From Clostridia bacterium (GTDB lineage Bacteria; Bacillota; Clostridia; Oscillospirales; Acutalibacteraceae), in the NCBI GenBank assembly GCA_017407705.1, contig JAFQWA010000013.1, positions 1 through 64,000 of the forward strand: a stretch of DNA of 64,000 nucleotides, in the 5' to 3' direction. Each line of letters opens with the position of its first letter. Within the stretch, counting starts at the first letter, position 1. The notes below the pieces were generated by a model. That model did not search any database and had not been told where the DNA came from. It was given only the letters and a program-made list of their open reading frames with translations. Both the position numbers and the translations under genes were made by a program. Positions 16,538-25,361 of this stretch are shown piece by piece.

Positions 16538-17398
16538 TCAGATTTTTCTAAATCCTTCTCCTAAAATCTCACCTGCTTCAAAGGTAACCACAAACGCAGT
16601 TTTGTCTATATCACTTATTATACGGTGCACCTGAGCCGCCTGATGGGTCCTCACAGCGCACATAATGATTTTACTGGGTTGATTTGTGTATGCTCCCACA
16701 CCGTTTAAAATGGTAACACCACGTTGCATTTTGTTTAATATCTCACGGGCAATCAGCTCATATTTTTTCGAGTTTATAAGCAACACTTTTCCCTTATCAG
16801 CGCCGTAAATAATGCTATCAATAACTCTGGACTGTGCAAAAATAGCAATCACTGCATACAAAGCACTTTCTAAGTTCTGATACACCAATGCCGCCGCTAT
16901 AACCACTATGGCATCCAGCATTAAAAGTATTTTACCCATTGAAAAATGCGGCAGTTTTATGTTAACCAACTTTGCTATTATATCCACACCGCCGGTGGTG
17001 GCACCACGGGTAAACACAAGGGCAAGTCCCACACCGGAAAGCACTCCGCCGTAAACACTTGCAAGTAGCGTATCGCCGGTGTAGGTGGGCATAAACACGG
17101 CAAAAACATCTATTAAAGCCGACATTATCACAGTGGCGATTATGGTTTTATATAAGAATTTTGCACCCAATTTATGGGCACCCACAATGAAAATCGGGAT
17201 ATTAAGCAGCAAAACGGTGGTTCCTATGGGAATAGAAAACAGCGAAAACAAAATAGTTGCCGCACCTGTTAATCCTCCAACCGCAATGGAATTAGGTGCG
17301 GTGAAGCAACTAACAGACACCGCAACCAAGGTGCCGCCCAATATAAAGGTAAATATATCTATAAAGCTTTTTTTGAATTTGGATCTCAATTTGCACAA
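16538..17398 (-). CDS. YitT family membrane protein
   Basis: 286 residues: five or six hydrophobic segments in the first 200 residues (DUF161 region: FILGGTLVAVSVSCF, GGLTGAATILFSLF, GVLSGVGLALVFTRGATTGG), then a soluble DUF2179 domain (KKYELIAREILNKMQRGVTIL, TFEAGEILGEGF). Function of the family is not known; it is widespread in Firmicutes, and DUF2179 is thought to sense ligands. GTG start with AAAGGCGG ahead. Confidence 0.87.
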   Translation of the reverse strand: MCKLRSKFKKSFIDIFTFILGGTLVAVSVSCFTAPNSIAVGGLTGAATILFSLFSIPIGTTVLLLNIPIFIVGAHKLGAKFLYKTIIATVIMSALIDVFAVFMPTYTGDTLLASVYGGVLSGVGLALVFTRGATTGGVDIIAKLVNIKLPHFSMGKILLMLDAIVVIAAALVYQNLESALYAVIAIFAQSRVIDSIIYGADKGKVLLINSKKYELIAREILNKMQRGVTILNGVGAYTNQPSKIIMCAVRTHQAAQVHRIISDIDKTAFVVTFEAGEILGEGFRKI

Positions 17399-17440
17399 CC
17401 GCCTTTAAATGTGTTATGTAAACCAAAATCCAAGAATATG

Positions 17441-17839
17441 TTACTGACTTTCCTGCTGCCAGATACAATCAAAAAGCTGATTTATGCGGTCTGTCTGATC
17501 TGCCATATACAAGTATCCGAACAATGCTTCCAGACCTGTGGCGCTATGATACTCGCCTTCAGTTGAGCCTTTGGGCGTGTTATTATTATGTGCATTTCTG
17601 CCCCGTTTATAAACAGACATTTCCTTTTCAGTAAGCATACTCTCAATAGCCTTATATGCCTTTGCCTGAGCAGGTGCCTTAACATGATCTGCAGAAAGCT
17701 TATGTAACAGTCCTGAACGGCAGTTACCGTCGCAACAAAGCCGTTCACGAACCAACAAACTATACACAGCATCTCCAACAAAGCTCAAAGCATCGTTGGA
17801 AAGCATTTTAGCATCGCACAAATCCTTTAATAAACGCAT
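17441..17839 (-). CDS. mrnC: Mini-ribonuclease III
   Basis: Cleaves double-stranded RNA during 23S rRNA maturation; an RNase III catalytic domain without the dsRNA-binding domain. 132 residues, typical of MrnC. Motifs: LSFVGDAVYSLLVRERL (first acidic site), RRGRN-type block KRGRNAHNN, and YHSATGLEALFGYLY (second acidic site, EA). It lies 12 nt after obg with RBS GGGAG. In Bacillus mrnC is next to cysS; here it is attached to the rplU-obg ribosome unit, which suits its role. Confidence 0.9.
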   Translation of the reverse strand: MRLLKDLCDAKMLSNDALSFVGDAVYSLLVRERLCCDGNCRSGLLHKLSADHVKAPAQAKAYKAIESMLTEKEMSVYKRGRNAHNNNTPKGSTEGEYHSATGLEALFGYLYMADQTDRINQLFDCIWQQESQ

Positions 17840-17851
17840 AATTTCTCCCGT

Positions 17852-19123
17852 TTAGTTAACAAAATCAAATTCAAAATCATAGATAACAACAGTATCGCCC
17901 TCGTTAATACCTGCTTTACGCAACCCGTCAATAATGCCTGACTGAGTAAGCATTCTCTGGAAATACTGCAACGACTCATAGTCGTTAGGATTAGTTTTGT
18001 TCATTATGGGGATCAGCCAATCGGCGGTTACCTCATAAACTCCGTCATCTATCATTTCTATGCTGTATTCATATTTATTACGCTCAATAACCGGCTCAGG
18101 CGCCGCCTCAGCTTCGTATTTAACAATAGGCGGAAGCTTGTCAAGCTCAGCAGCAACGCAGTTGATAAGCTCCTTTGTACCGTGAGCAATAGCGGCAGAC
18201 ATTTCAAAGAATTTAAGTCCCTTACCCTCGATGTAAGCTCTGAATTCCTCTATCTGCTCATCCTCTGCCATATCAATTTTATTAGCGGCAACTATCTGAG
18301 GACGTTTGCTCAGTTCCTCACTGAACACAGCCAGTTCCTTATTGATAGTTTCAAAGTCTTCAATGGCATTTCTGCCCTCAGACCCGGAAACGTCCACCAC
18401 ATGGACTATCAAACGGCAACGCTCAATATGACGCAAAAACTCGTGACCTAAGCCAACACCCTCACCTGCACCCTCGATAACACCGGGGATATCAGCCATA
18501 ACAAAGGATTTCTCCTCAGCCACTCTCACAACGCCCAAAACGGGAGTTAATGTGGTGAAATGGTAGTTAGCGATCTTGGGTTTTGCCTCGGACACCACAG
18601 ACACTAAAGTGGATTTACCCACGTTGGGGTAGCCCAGCAGACCAACGTCTGCTAAAAGCTTTAATTCCATCTGAACCTCAAATTCCTCACCGGGTTTACC
18701 GCTTTTGGAAAATCTGGGGATTTGTCTTGTGGCGGTGGCAAAGTGCATATTACCCCAGCCACCACGACCGCCCTTAGCAATAACAACAGGCTCAGCATCA
18801 GACAAGTCTGCCATTATTCTGCCGGTTTCGGCCTCTTTAATGACAGTTCCAAGGGGCACTTTAATGATGGTATCCTGACCCTTTTTGCCGCTGCAACGGG
18901 ATTTACCGCCGTTCTGACCGTTCTCACCCTTGTACTTGCGTTTATACCTGAAATCAGCCAAGGTGGAAAGGTTGGTATCGGCAACGAAAATTATATCGCC
19001 GCCTTTACCGCCGTCACCACCGTCGGGACCGCCGTTAGCAACGTACTTTTCACGGTGAAAGGACACAGCACCGTCGCCACCGTCACCCGCTTTTATATGA
19101 ATTTTCGCTACATCAACAAACAT
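17852..19123 (-). CDS. obg: Obg GTPase
   Basis: Essential GTPase of 50S assembly and stress signalling. 423 residues in three parts: glycine-rich Obg fold (about 1-158, repeated GGDGG/GGRGGWGN turns), G domain with G1 GYPNVGKST, G2 TTLTPVLG, G3 DIPGVIEGAGEGVGLG and G4 NKID, and a Firmicutes-type OCT domain at the C terminus (EVTADWLIPIM, LQYFQRMLTQSGI, VVIYDFEFDF). RBS GGAG lies 6 nt ahead of ATG. It is last of the ribosomal genes after rpmA and follows a hairpin that may lower read-through. Confidence 0.96.
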   Translation of the reverse strand: MFVDVAKIHIKAGDGGDGAVSFHREKYVANGGPDGGDGGKGGDIIFVADTNLSTLADFRYKRKYKGENGQNGGKSRCSGKKGQDTIIKVPLGTVIKEAETGRIMADLSDAEPVVIAKGGRGGWGNMHFATATRQIPRFSKSGKPGEEFEVQMELKLLADVGLLGYPNVGKSTLVSVVSEAKPKIANYHFTTLTPVLGVVRVAEEKSFVMADIPGVIEGAGEGVGLGHEFLRHIERCRLIVHVVDVSGSEGRNAIEDFETINKELAVFSEELSKRPQIVAANKIDMAEDEQIEEFRAYIEGKGLKFFEMSAAIAHGTKELINCVAAELDKLPPIVKYEAEAAPEPVIERNKYEYSIEMIDDGVYEVTADWLIPIMNKTNPNDYESLQYFQRMLTQSGIIDGLRKAGINEGDTVVIYDFEFDFVN

Positions 19124-19152
19124 AACATACTCCGTTTCTTTAAAAACAAAAG

Positions 19153-19183
19153 CCCGAACTCAAAAGAAGCTTTCAAGTTCGGG
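19153..19183 (-). terminator. Hairpin between rpmA and obg
   Basis: CCCGAACT (19153-19160) and AGTTCGGG (19176-19183) form an 8-bp stem whose minus-strand RNA is followed by CTTTTGTTTTTA. Looks like a terminator or attenuator inside the ribosomal operon, setting obg below rpmA. Confidence 0.65.
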
Positions 19184-19197
19184 TTTGGACTTATCAT

Positions 19198-19479
19198 TTA
19201 GTCAGCAGCGTATACGCTAACCTTTTTGCGGCCGGCGCCGAAAGACTCAAACTTTACTTTGCCGTCGATCTTTGCAAACAAAGTATCATCTGAACCTCTG
19301 CCAACATTCTCACCGGGATGGAAATGAGTTCCTCTCTGGCGAACAAGAATGTTACCGGCAAGAACAAACTGACCGTCAGCCTTCTTAAGACCAAGACGTT
19401 TTGACTCGCTATCGCGTCCGTTCTTAGTTGAACCAACACCCTTTTTATGAGCAAATAACTGTATGTTTACTAAAATCAT
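19198..19479 (-). CDS. rpmA: Ribosomal protein bL27 with cleavable N-terminal extension
   Basis: 93-residue 50S protein near the peptidyl transferase centre. In Firmicutes L27 carries a leader that Prp removes. Here the leader is [10 protein letters not shown], followed by [14 protein letters not shown]; the canonical site is NLQFFA|SKKG, so the variant is [10 protein letters not shown]. The core ([40 protein letters not shown]) is standard. RBS GGAGG. The start overlaps the prp stop as ATGA. Confidence 0.96.
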   Translation of the reverse strand: MILVNIQLFAHKKGVGSTKNGRDSESKRLGLKKADGQFVLAGNILVRQRGTHFHPGENVGRGSDDTLFAKIDGKVKFESFGAGRKKVSVYAAD

Positions 19480-19796
19480 GGTTCTACCTCCATTATAACC
19501 TTAATTTTATCGGGATATTCCTGACTGAGCGCTGATAAGTGAAGCTTTAATCCTTCAAGAACTGCTAAACAGCTTTTAGGATTGTTAACTGTAAGCTTTA
19601 AATATCCGTCATCAGTTGAAATATCCGCACTATCACCGATTATCTCAGTAATAGTATTTGCCGCCATAATTGCGGCGGATGAAACAGCGGAACAGACCAG
19701 CTTGCCTTCCATATCGTCGGCATCTACGGTGGAGTGGCCGCTTATTTCAAATCCATTAAGAACATCCTCTTTACTGAAAAGGATCGCTTTAATCAT
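19476..19796 (-). CDS. prp: Ribosomal-processing cysteine protease Prp
   Basis: Removes the N-terminal extension of L27. 106 residues; the family's catalytic pair is present: H21 in SGHSTVDAD and C35 in [12 protein letters not shown]. Lies between rplU and rpmA as in Bacillus (ysxB). It starts 2 nt after the rplU stop with no clear RBS, so it is probably translated by coupling, and overlaps rpmA by 4 nt. Confidence 0.94.
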   Translation of the reverse strand: MIKAILFSKEDVLNGFEISGHSTVDADDMEGKLVCSAVSSAAIMAANTITEIIGDSADISTDDGYLKLTVNNPKSCLAVLEGLKLHLSALSQEYPDKIKVIMEVEP

Positions 19797-19798
19797 AA

Positions 19799-20179
19799 TT
19801 ATTCAGCGTCTGCCTCTGCTTCAACCTCAGCGTCAGCAGGTTTGATAGCCTTATTAACTGTTGCAGTTGAGCCGAGAGCAACGATCTCAAGCTTGGTATA
19901 GGGCTGTCTGTGGCCTAATTTACGTTTCTCGTTCTTCTTTGCCTTGTAAGTGAAAACTGTGATTTTCTTGTCTTTACCCTGCTTAAGAACCTTAGCAGCA
20001 ACAAGAGTTGATGAAAGATAAGGAGCACCGATCTTAGCGCCTTTCTTTCCGTTGTCAAGGTAGAGAACCTTGTTAAAAGTAATGATCTCATCTTCTGCGG
20101 CATCCAGCTTTTCTACGAAAATGACACTGCCTTTTTCGACTTTATACTGTTTTCCGCCGGTTTCAAAAATTGCGTACAT
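19799..20179 (-). CDS. rplU: Ribosomal protein bL21
   Basis: 50S protein binding 23S rRNA. 126 residues, about 20 more than usual: after the standard end ([20 protein letters not shown]) there is a tail rich in Ala, Glu and Asp ([14 protein letters not shown]). The N terminus [17 protein letters not shown] is diagnostic. RBS GAGGAAGG. First gene of rplU-prp-rpmA-obg-mrnC, with a promoter and structured leader upstream. Confidence 0.96.
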   Translation of the reverse strand: MYAIFETGGKQYKVEKGSVIFVEKLDAAEDEIITFNKVLYLDNGKKGAKIGAPYLSSTLVAAKVLKQGKDKKITVFTYKAKKNEKRKLGHRQPYTKLEIVALGSTATVNKAIKPADAEVEAEADAE

Positions 20180-20262
20180 TTAGTAACCTTCCTCTTATAT
20201 AGACTCGCTATTCGTTAGGCGGAAGCTAATGCTTCACTTTAAAAGCCCACAATACGCGGCTT
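20180..20262 (-). ncRNA. Structured rplU leader (L21-leader candidate)
   Basis: The leader RNA of about 80 nt can form AAAGCC/GGCTTT (arms at about 20262-20257 and 20246-20241) with a 10-nt loop, and GAAGC/GCTTC (20235-20231 and 20226-20222) with a 4-nt loop. Position and size fit the known L21 leader, through which the protein is thought to control its own operon. Assignment needs a covariance search (Rfam RF00559). Confidence 0.55.
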
Positions 20263-20266
20263 TACT

Positions 20267-20295
20267 ATTTTATCACAAACAACTATCTATGTCAA
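20267..20295 (-). promoter_or_regulatory. Promoter of the rplU operon
   Basis: Minus strand: consensus TTGACA (20295-20290), 17-nt spacer, TAAAAT (20272-20267), with TGTG one base upstream of the -10. The strongest promoter match on this strand, as expected for ribosomal genes. Confidence 0.78.
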
Positions 20296-20324
20296 CACTT
20301 TTTTACTAATTTTTTACCATCCAA

Positions 20325-20353
20325 AAACCCACATCCGAAACGGATGTGGGTTT
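20325..20353 (-). terminator. Terminator of nifJ
   Basis: AAACCCACATCCG (20325-20337) and CGGATGTGGGTTT (20341-20353), 13-bp perfect stem with a 3-nt loop, then TT on the minus strand. It separates nifJ from the rplU promoter. Confidence 0.9.
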
Positions 20354-20368
20354 AGGTTTATTCAGAGA

Positions 20369-23300
20369 TTATTCATAAAGCTTTGAACGCTTTGTGAGCT
20401 GCTCATACTTAGCCTTTGCTTCTGCCTCAGCCTTAGCAAACAAACCGTCTGCCTTGTCCGGGAAAGCACGCTGCAATGAGCTGTAACGAACCTCGTTAAG
20501 GATGAAGTCACGATACTCAGCTGTAGGCTCTTTGCTATCCAATGAGAAGGGATTCTCACCGTTTTCAGCCTTTCTGGGATCGAAACGGAACAGATGCCAG
20601 TAGCCTGCAGCAACTGCGTTCTTCTCCTCAGTCTGAGCGATACCCATACCACCCTTAATACCGTGGTTGATACAAGGAGCGTAAGCGATGATGATTGAAG
20701 GTCCTTTGTAGCTTTCTGCTTCGTGGAATGCTTTCAGACACTGGTTGTAGTCAGCACCCTGAGCGATCTGAGCAACGTATACATAACCGTAGCTCATAGC
20801 GATAGCAGCAAGATCCTTCTTCTTAACAGTCTTACCTGCAGCAGCGAACTGTGCAATAGCACCGGTAGGTGTTGATTTTGAAGACTGACCGCCTGTGTTG
20901 GAGTAAACCTCAGTATCGAATACCAGAATGTTTACGTCCTCACCTGAAGCGATAACGTGGTCAAGACCGCCGAAGCCGATATCATAAGCCCAACCGTCAC
21001 CACCGAAGATCCAGATGGATTTCTTTGCAAGGTAGTCACTGTCAGCCAAAACAGCCTTAACGTCATCAGTTGCTTTTGCTTTCTTAAGCTCAGCAATGTA
21101 AGCCTCAGATGCTGCTTTGCTCAACTTACCATCGTCCATTGTATCCAACCAAGCCTGAGCTGCATCTTTAAGAGCGCCGTCTGCTGTTTCAACAATGTTC
21201 TTTGTATGAGAAGCAAGTCTTGCACGGATAGCCTTGTTAGCAAGGTGCATACCGTAACCGAACTCTGCGTTATCCTCGAACAGAGAGTTCTGCCATGCAG
21301 GACCGTGACCTTCTTTGTTAGTTGTATAAGGAGTTGAGGGTGAAGAACCGCCCCAGATAGATGAACAACCTGTTGCGTTAGCGATGTACATTCTGTCACC
21401 GAACAACTGAGTTGCAAGTTTAGCATAAGGAGTTTCACCGCAACCTGCACAAGCGCCTGAGAACTCGAGCAACGGCTGGTTGAACTGGCTACCCTTAACG
21501 CCGGTATCCTTAAATTTCTCTGCAACTTCGGGCTTCTCAGCCAATGTAAGTGCATAGTTGTAGCACTCCTGCTGATCAAGCTGAGTATCAAGAGGCTGCA
21601 TTTCAAGAGCCTTGTTACCCTTCATACCGGGACATACGTTTACACAAGAGCCGCATCCTGTACAGTCAAGAACAGAGATAGCCATTGAGAACTGCATACC
21701 GTTGATACCGGTCATATTCTTATACTTCATATGAGCAGGAGCGTTTTTGAGCTCTTCCTCAGTTACTGCATAAGGACGGATAACTGCATGAGGACATACA
21801 AATGAGCAGAAGTTACACTGGATACAGTTTTCGGGTTTCCAAACGGGAACGTCAACAGCGATACCACGTTTCTCAAATGCAGCTGAGCCAAGGGGTACCT
21901 GACCGTTAGCGCCTTCTACGAAAGTAGAAACGGGGAGCTTATCGCCACGCTGTGCGTTGATAGGTGTAAGAATGTTGTTTACATAGTCGATGAGGTATTT
22001 GTTGTCGCCCTCAACCTTTGTATCAACAACAACGTCCTTAGCCTTTGCCCAGTCAGCAGGAACTTTAACCTTCTTAGCACCGTCGATACCACGTTCGATA
22101 GCAGCGTGGTTCATAGCAACGATCTTCTCACCCTTCTTGCCGTAAGACTTAGTTGCAGCAGCTTTCATAAGCTCAACAGCCTTGTCAGCGGGAATGATTT
22201 TTGAAAGTTTAAAGAATGCAGCCTGCAGAATGGTGTTAACACGGCTACCAAGACCTAACTCTTTAGCAATGTGAGTTGCGTCAACAGTGTAGAACTTGAT
22301 GTCATTCTTAGCAATGTATTTCTTAACCTTGCCGGGGAGCTTATTTGAAAGCTCGTCAACAGACCAAGAGCAGTTGAGCAAGAATGTACCGCCGGGCTTA
22401 ACGTCCTCAACGATGTCATACTTGTCCATATAAGAGGGGTTATGACAAGCTACGAAATCAGCCTTGCTGATAAGGTAGGTTGACTTGATAGGCTTCTTAC
22501 CGAAACGCAAGTGAGAAACGGTAACACCGCCTGATTTTTTAGAGTCATAAGCAAAGTAACCCTGTGCATACATGTCGGTGTTGTCACCGATGATCTTGAT
22601 AGAGTTCTTGTTAGCACCAACAGTACCGTCAGCACCAAGACCCCAGAATTTGCAAGAGGTTGTTCCCTTAGGAGTTGTATCGGGATTCTCTTTAACCTTA
22701 AGTGAAAGTTTTGTAACGTCATCCTCGATACCGATTGTGAAGTGCTTCTTGGGAGAAGCAACGCTCATATTTGCATAAACTGCAATGATCTGGCCGGGAG
22801 TTGTATCCTTAGAGCCAAGACCGTAGCGGCCTGAATATACAGAAACGCCTGCAAACTTGCTGTCGTGCAGAGCTGCAACAACATCAAGGTACAAGGGCTC
22901 ACCGATAGAACCGGGTTCCTTTGTTCTGTCAAGAACAGAGATGGTTTTAACTGTTTTAGGCAGAGCAGCAAGAAGGTGTTTTACAGAGAAAGGACGATAA
23001 AGGTGAACCTTAACAAGACCTACCTTCTCACCTCTTGCGTTGAGGTAATCAACAGTTTCTTCGATAGTATCGCAAACTGAACCCATAGCGATGATAACTC
23101 TTTCAGCATCACGAGCGCCGTGGTAGTTGAACAGCTTGTATTTTGTGCCGATCTTAGCGTTTACCTGATTGAGGTAATCCTCGGTAACACCGATAATATC
23201 GTCATAATATTTGTTGCAAGCCTCTCTTGCCTGGAAGAAGATGTCGGGGTTCTGAGCAGTACCACGCTGTGCAGGATGCTCAGGGTTCAAAGAGCCACGA

Positions 23301-23911
23301 CGGAAAGCGTCAACAGCGTCTTTATCCAGCATATCTTCGAGGTCTTTGTAATCCCAGCAAGCAACCTTCTGAATTTCGTGAGAGGTACGGAAACCGTCAA
23401 AGAAATGTAAGAAAGGAACTTTACCCCTGATTGCAGAAAGATGTGCAACTGCAGCAAGGTCCATAGCTTCCTGAGGGTTGTTAGAGCAAAGCATTGCATA
23501 ACCTGTCTGACGGCAAGCATACACGTCAGAATGGTCACCGAAAATGTTAAGAGCATGTGAAGCTACGCAACGAGCAGATACGTGAATAACGCTGGGGAGC
23601 AGCTCACCTGCCATTTTGTACATATTGGGGATCATAAGTAAGAGACCCTGTGAAGCGGTATATGTGGTGGTCAACGCACCGGCTGCCAATGAGCCGTGAA
23701 CTGCACCTGCAGCACCTGCTTCGGACTGCATCTCAGTAACTCTTACTTCCTGACCGAAGATGTTTTTAGCACCGCCGGCAGCCATCTTGTCGGTCTCCTC
23801 AGCCATATTTGACGAAGGAGTGATGGGGTAGATTGCGGCAACATCGGTAAAGGCGTATGAGGCATACGCGGTAGCGCTGTTACCGTCCATGGTTTTCATT
23901 TTTCTTGCCAT
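20369..23911 (-). CDS. nifJ: Pyruvate:ferredoxin (flavodoxin) oxidoreductase
   Basis: Oxidises pyruvate with CoA to acetyl-CoA, CO2 and reduced ferredoxin, the central step of clostridial fermentation. 1180 residues, single-chain homodimeric type. Order: N-terminal pyrimidine-binding domain (YAFTDVAAIYPITPSS), transketolase C-like part, gamma domain, ferredoxin domain with two cluster motifs (CIQCNFCSFVCPHAVI, CTGCGSCVNVCPGM), then the TPP domain with the proximal-cluster cysteines (CAGCGETPYAKL), GGDGWAYDIGFGGLDHV and NTGGQSSKSTPTG. Strong RBS GGAGG. Monocistronic with its own promoter and terminator. Confidence 0.98.
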   Translation of the reverse strand: MARKMKTMDGNSATAYASYAFTDVAAIYPITPSSNMAEETDKMAAGGAKNIFGQEVRVTEMQSEAGAAGAVHGSLAAGALTTTYTASQGLLLMIPNMYKMAGELLPSVIHVSARCVASHALNIFGDHSDVYACRQTGYAMLCSNNPQEAMDLAAVAHLSAIRGKVPFLHFFDGFRTSHEIQKVACWDYKDLEDMLDKDAVDAFRRGSLNPEHPAQRGTAQNPDIFFQAREACNKYYDDIIGVTEDYLNQVNAKIGTKYKLFNYHGARDAERVIIAMGSVCDTIEETVDYLNARGEKVGLVKVHLYRPFSVKHLLAALPKTVKTISVLDRTKEPGSIGEPLYLDVVAALHDSKFAGVSVYSGRYGLGSKDTTPGQIIAVYANMSVASPKKHFTIGIEDDVTKLSLKVKENPDTTPKGTTSCKFWGLGADGTVGANKNSIKIIGDNTDMYAQGYFAYDSKKSGGVTVSHLRFGKKPIKSTYLISKADFVACHNPSYMDKYDIVEDVKPGGTFLLNCSWSVDELSNKLPGKVKKYIAKNDIKFYTVDATHIAKELGLGSRVNTILQAAFFKLSKIIPADKAVELMKAAATKSYGKKGEKIVAMNHAAIERGIDGAKKVKVPADWAKAKDVVVDTKVEGDNKYLIDYVNNILTPINAQRGDKLPVSTFVEGANGQVPLGSAAFEKRGIAVDVPVWKPENCIQCNFCSFVCPHAVIRPYAVTEEELKNAPAHMKYKNMTGINGMQFSMAISVLDCTGCGSCVNVCPGMKGNKALEMQPLDTQLDQQECYNYALTLAEKPEVAEKFKDTGVKGSQFNQPLLEFSGACAGCGETPYAKLATQLFGDRMYIANATGCSSIWGGSSPSTPYTTNKEGHGPAWQNSLFEDNAEFGYGMHLANKAIRARLASHTKNIVETADGALKDAAQAWLDTMDDGKLSKAASEAYIAELKKAKATDDVKAVLADSDYLAKKSIWIFGGDGWAYDIGFGGLDHVIASGEDVNILVFDTEVYSNTGGQSSKSTPTGAIAQFAAAGKTVKKKDLAAIAMSYGYVYVAQIAQGADYNQCLKAFHEAESYKGPSIIIAYAPCINHGIKGGMGIAQTEEKNAVAAGYWHLFRFDPRKAENGENPFSLDSKEPTAEYRDFILNEVRYSSLQRAFPDKADGLFAKAEAEAKAKYEQLTKRSKLYE

Positions 23912-23985
23912 TTATATTTCCTCCTGTGAAAATAAAAATACTAAATTTAAGTGCCGAAAAAATCGGCGCAAAAGGACACTTATAT

Positions 23986-24014
23986 ATAGTACCACTAATT
24001 TATCAATATGTAAA
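23986..24014 (-). promoter_or_regulatory. Promoter of nifJ
   Basis: Minus strand: TTTACA (24014-24009), 17-nt spacer, TACTAT (23991-23986) preceded by AGTGG. Leader about 70 nt. Confidence 0.6.
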
Positions 24015-24186
24015 GATAAAAAAGCACAAAATTTTAAGGTTTTTTAAAGAATTTTTTAAGGCACTTTTTACCAAAACCCCATTTTTGCCCATAACTATGC
24101 GGAAAACTGCTGTTTTAAAAATTTCAAAAATTGTGTTATTTTAACATCGATTTTAAAACACCTTAATTTATTACAACAAAAAACTG

Positions 24187-24216
24187 TTGATATAATCGGG
24201 CTATCCGTGATATACT
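24187..24216 (+). promoter_or_regulatory. Promoter of the beta-helix gene
   Basis: TTGATA (24187-24192), 18-nt spacer, TATACT (24211-24216), with CGTG just upstream of the -10. Confidence 0.55.
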
Positions 24217-24245
24217 TTACTCAAAACCTCAAAGGAGGAGATTTT

Positions 24246-25322
24246 ATGGAAAATTTAATGTTAAACGTACGTGATTTCGGTGCTAAGGGTGACGGTGTTA
24301 CCGACGATACCGCCGCTATTCAGGCTGCTATCGACAAGGCTGCCGAGAACAAAAACACTGTGTGCTTCCCTGCCGGTGTTTATATGTGTGCTGAGCTTAC
24401 TCTTCACGCAGGCGTTGGTCTGCAGGGTGTGGGCAACAACTGGGGATACAGCTTTATGGGCGGCAGTGAGCTGCGTCTTAACAGAGATGATGCAAAGTAT
24501 CTCATCAACATCACCGAGGCTATGAACTGTATGATCGCAGGGCTGTGTATTGACGGTAATAAGCGTATGGGTGAGAATATTCACGGTCTTTACAAAAAAG
24601 GCAATAACAAGGCCCACAAGGAAGACAGCTATAAAATAGAACGTTGCCGAATCGGCGGCTTTAGCGGCGACGGTGTGCATATTGAAGGTGGCTGGTGCTA
24701 TACTATCCGCCAGTGTAACATCTGCAACAACATTGGCAACGGCATACTTGCCGAGGCTTGTGACGGATTTATCATCGACAACTGGCTTTCCGGCAACGGC
24801 CAGGCAGGTTTCGGCTCATACTACTGGTGCTGTTCCACCATATTCACCGCCAACCGAATTGAGTGGAATAAAAAGGCAGGTATTTTCATCTTATGCGGTT
24901 GTGACTTTAACTTTAACGGCAACTGCTTTGACCGTTCAGGCGGTCCCGGACTTTCCCTCAACACCGGTAACAGTCACGATGCTATGCACATGACCATTAC
25001 GGGAAATATATTCCACAGAAGCGGTGCAAAGTATGAGATTGCCGACACTGATGAGGACTGTCACCTTTATATGAAAAATATGAAGGGTATCACCTGCGTG
25101 GGCAACAGCTTCTACTCCACCTGCGATGACGGTGGTAAGTCCGGCAGAATTTCACCTCAGTACGGCATTATTATTGAAGATATGCAAAACACTGTTATTA
25201 AAGATAACGTGTGGCATCACGGCGTTACAAAGGAATTTTTGGTTGATAAGGGCGGTAATGAGCGCTGCGTTATTAAGGATAACTTAGGTCAAGTACGAAT
25301 CGACGGCGACCATTTAGGTTAA
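24246..25322 (+). CDS. Right-handed parallel beta-helix protein (pectate lyase-like fold), cytosolic
   Basis: 358 residues from the ATG at 24246, chosen for the AAAGGAGGA site 7 nt ahead. The N terminus MLNVRDFGAKGDGVTDDTAA is the classic Pectate_lyase_3 / GH28-like opening, followed by a DKAAENKNTVCFPAGVYM strand. The rest is a series of short repeats (CIDGNKRMGENIHGLY, CRIGGFSGDGVHIEGG, CNICNNIGNGIL, NRIEWNKKAGIFI, NCFDRSGGPGLSL, NIFHRSGAKYEI) that would stack into helix coils. No signal peptide, and many Cys residues, suggest a cytosolic protein. Likely a polysaccharide lyase or glycosidase relative, but I see no catalytic set I can assign. Confidence 0.8.
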   Translation: MENLMLNVRDFGAKGDGVTDDTAAIQAAIDKAAENKNTVCFPAGVYMCAELTLHAGVGLQGVGNNWGYSFMGGSELRLNRDDAKYLINITEAMNCMIAGLCIDGNKRMGENIHGLYKKGNNKAHKEDSYKIERCRIGGFSGDGVHIEGGWCYTIRQCNICNNIGNGILAEACDGFIIDNWLSGNGQAGFGSYYWCCSTIFTANRIEWNKKAGIFILCGCDFNFNGNCFDRSGGPGLSLNTGNSHDAMHMTITGNIFHRSGAKYEIADTDEDCHLYMKNMKGITCVGNSFYSTCDDGGKSGRISPQYGIIIEDMQNTVIKDNVWHHGVTKEFLVDKGGNERCVIKDNLGQVRIDGDHLG

Positions 25323-25326
25323 ACAA

Positions 25327-25361
25327 AAAACAGACTTGGAAAACTCCAAGTCTGTTTTTTG
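25327..25361. terminator. Bidirectional terminator
   Basis: AAAAACAGACTTGGA (25327-25341) and TCCAAGTCTGTTTTT (25346-25360), 15-bp perfect stem around AAAC. Shared by the beta-helix gene and the convergent amidohydrolase. Confidence 0.92.

Larger units (their letters stand above)
23912..24245. other. Divergent intergenic region nifJ / beta-helix gene
   Basis: 334 AT-rich bases without a gene. Holds the nifJ promoter, a short hairpin in the nifJ leader (GCCGA at 23953-23957 with TCGGC at 23963-23967), homopolymeric A/T tracts between 24020 and 24140 in which I see no signal, and the promoter and AAAGGAGGA site of the plus-strand gene. Confidence 0.7.

Noticed and set aside
20369-23911. Frame breaks or split in the long oxidoreductase gene
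   Set aside because: One uninterrupted frame contains all domains in the normal order.
23953-23967. GCCGA/TCGGC hairpin in the nifJ leader as a terminator
   Set aside because: Only 5 bp and no T-run after it on the minus strand.
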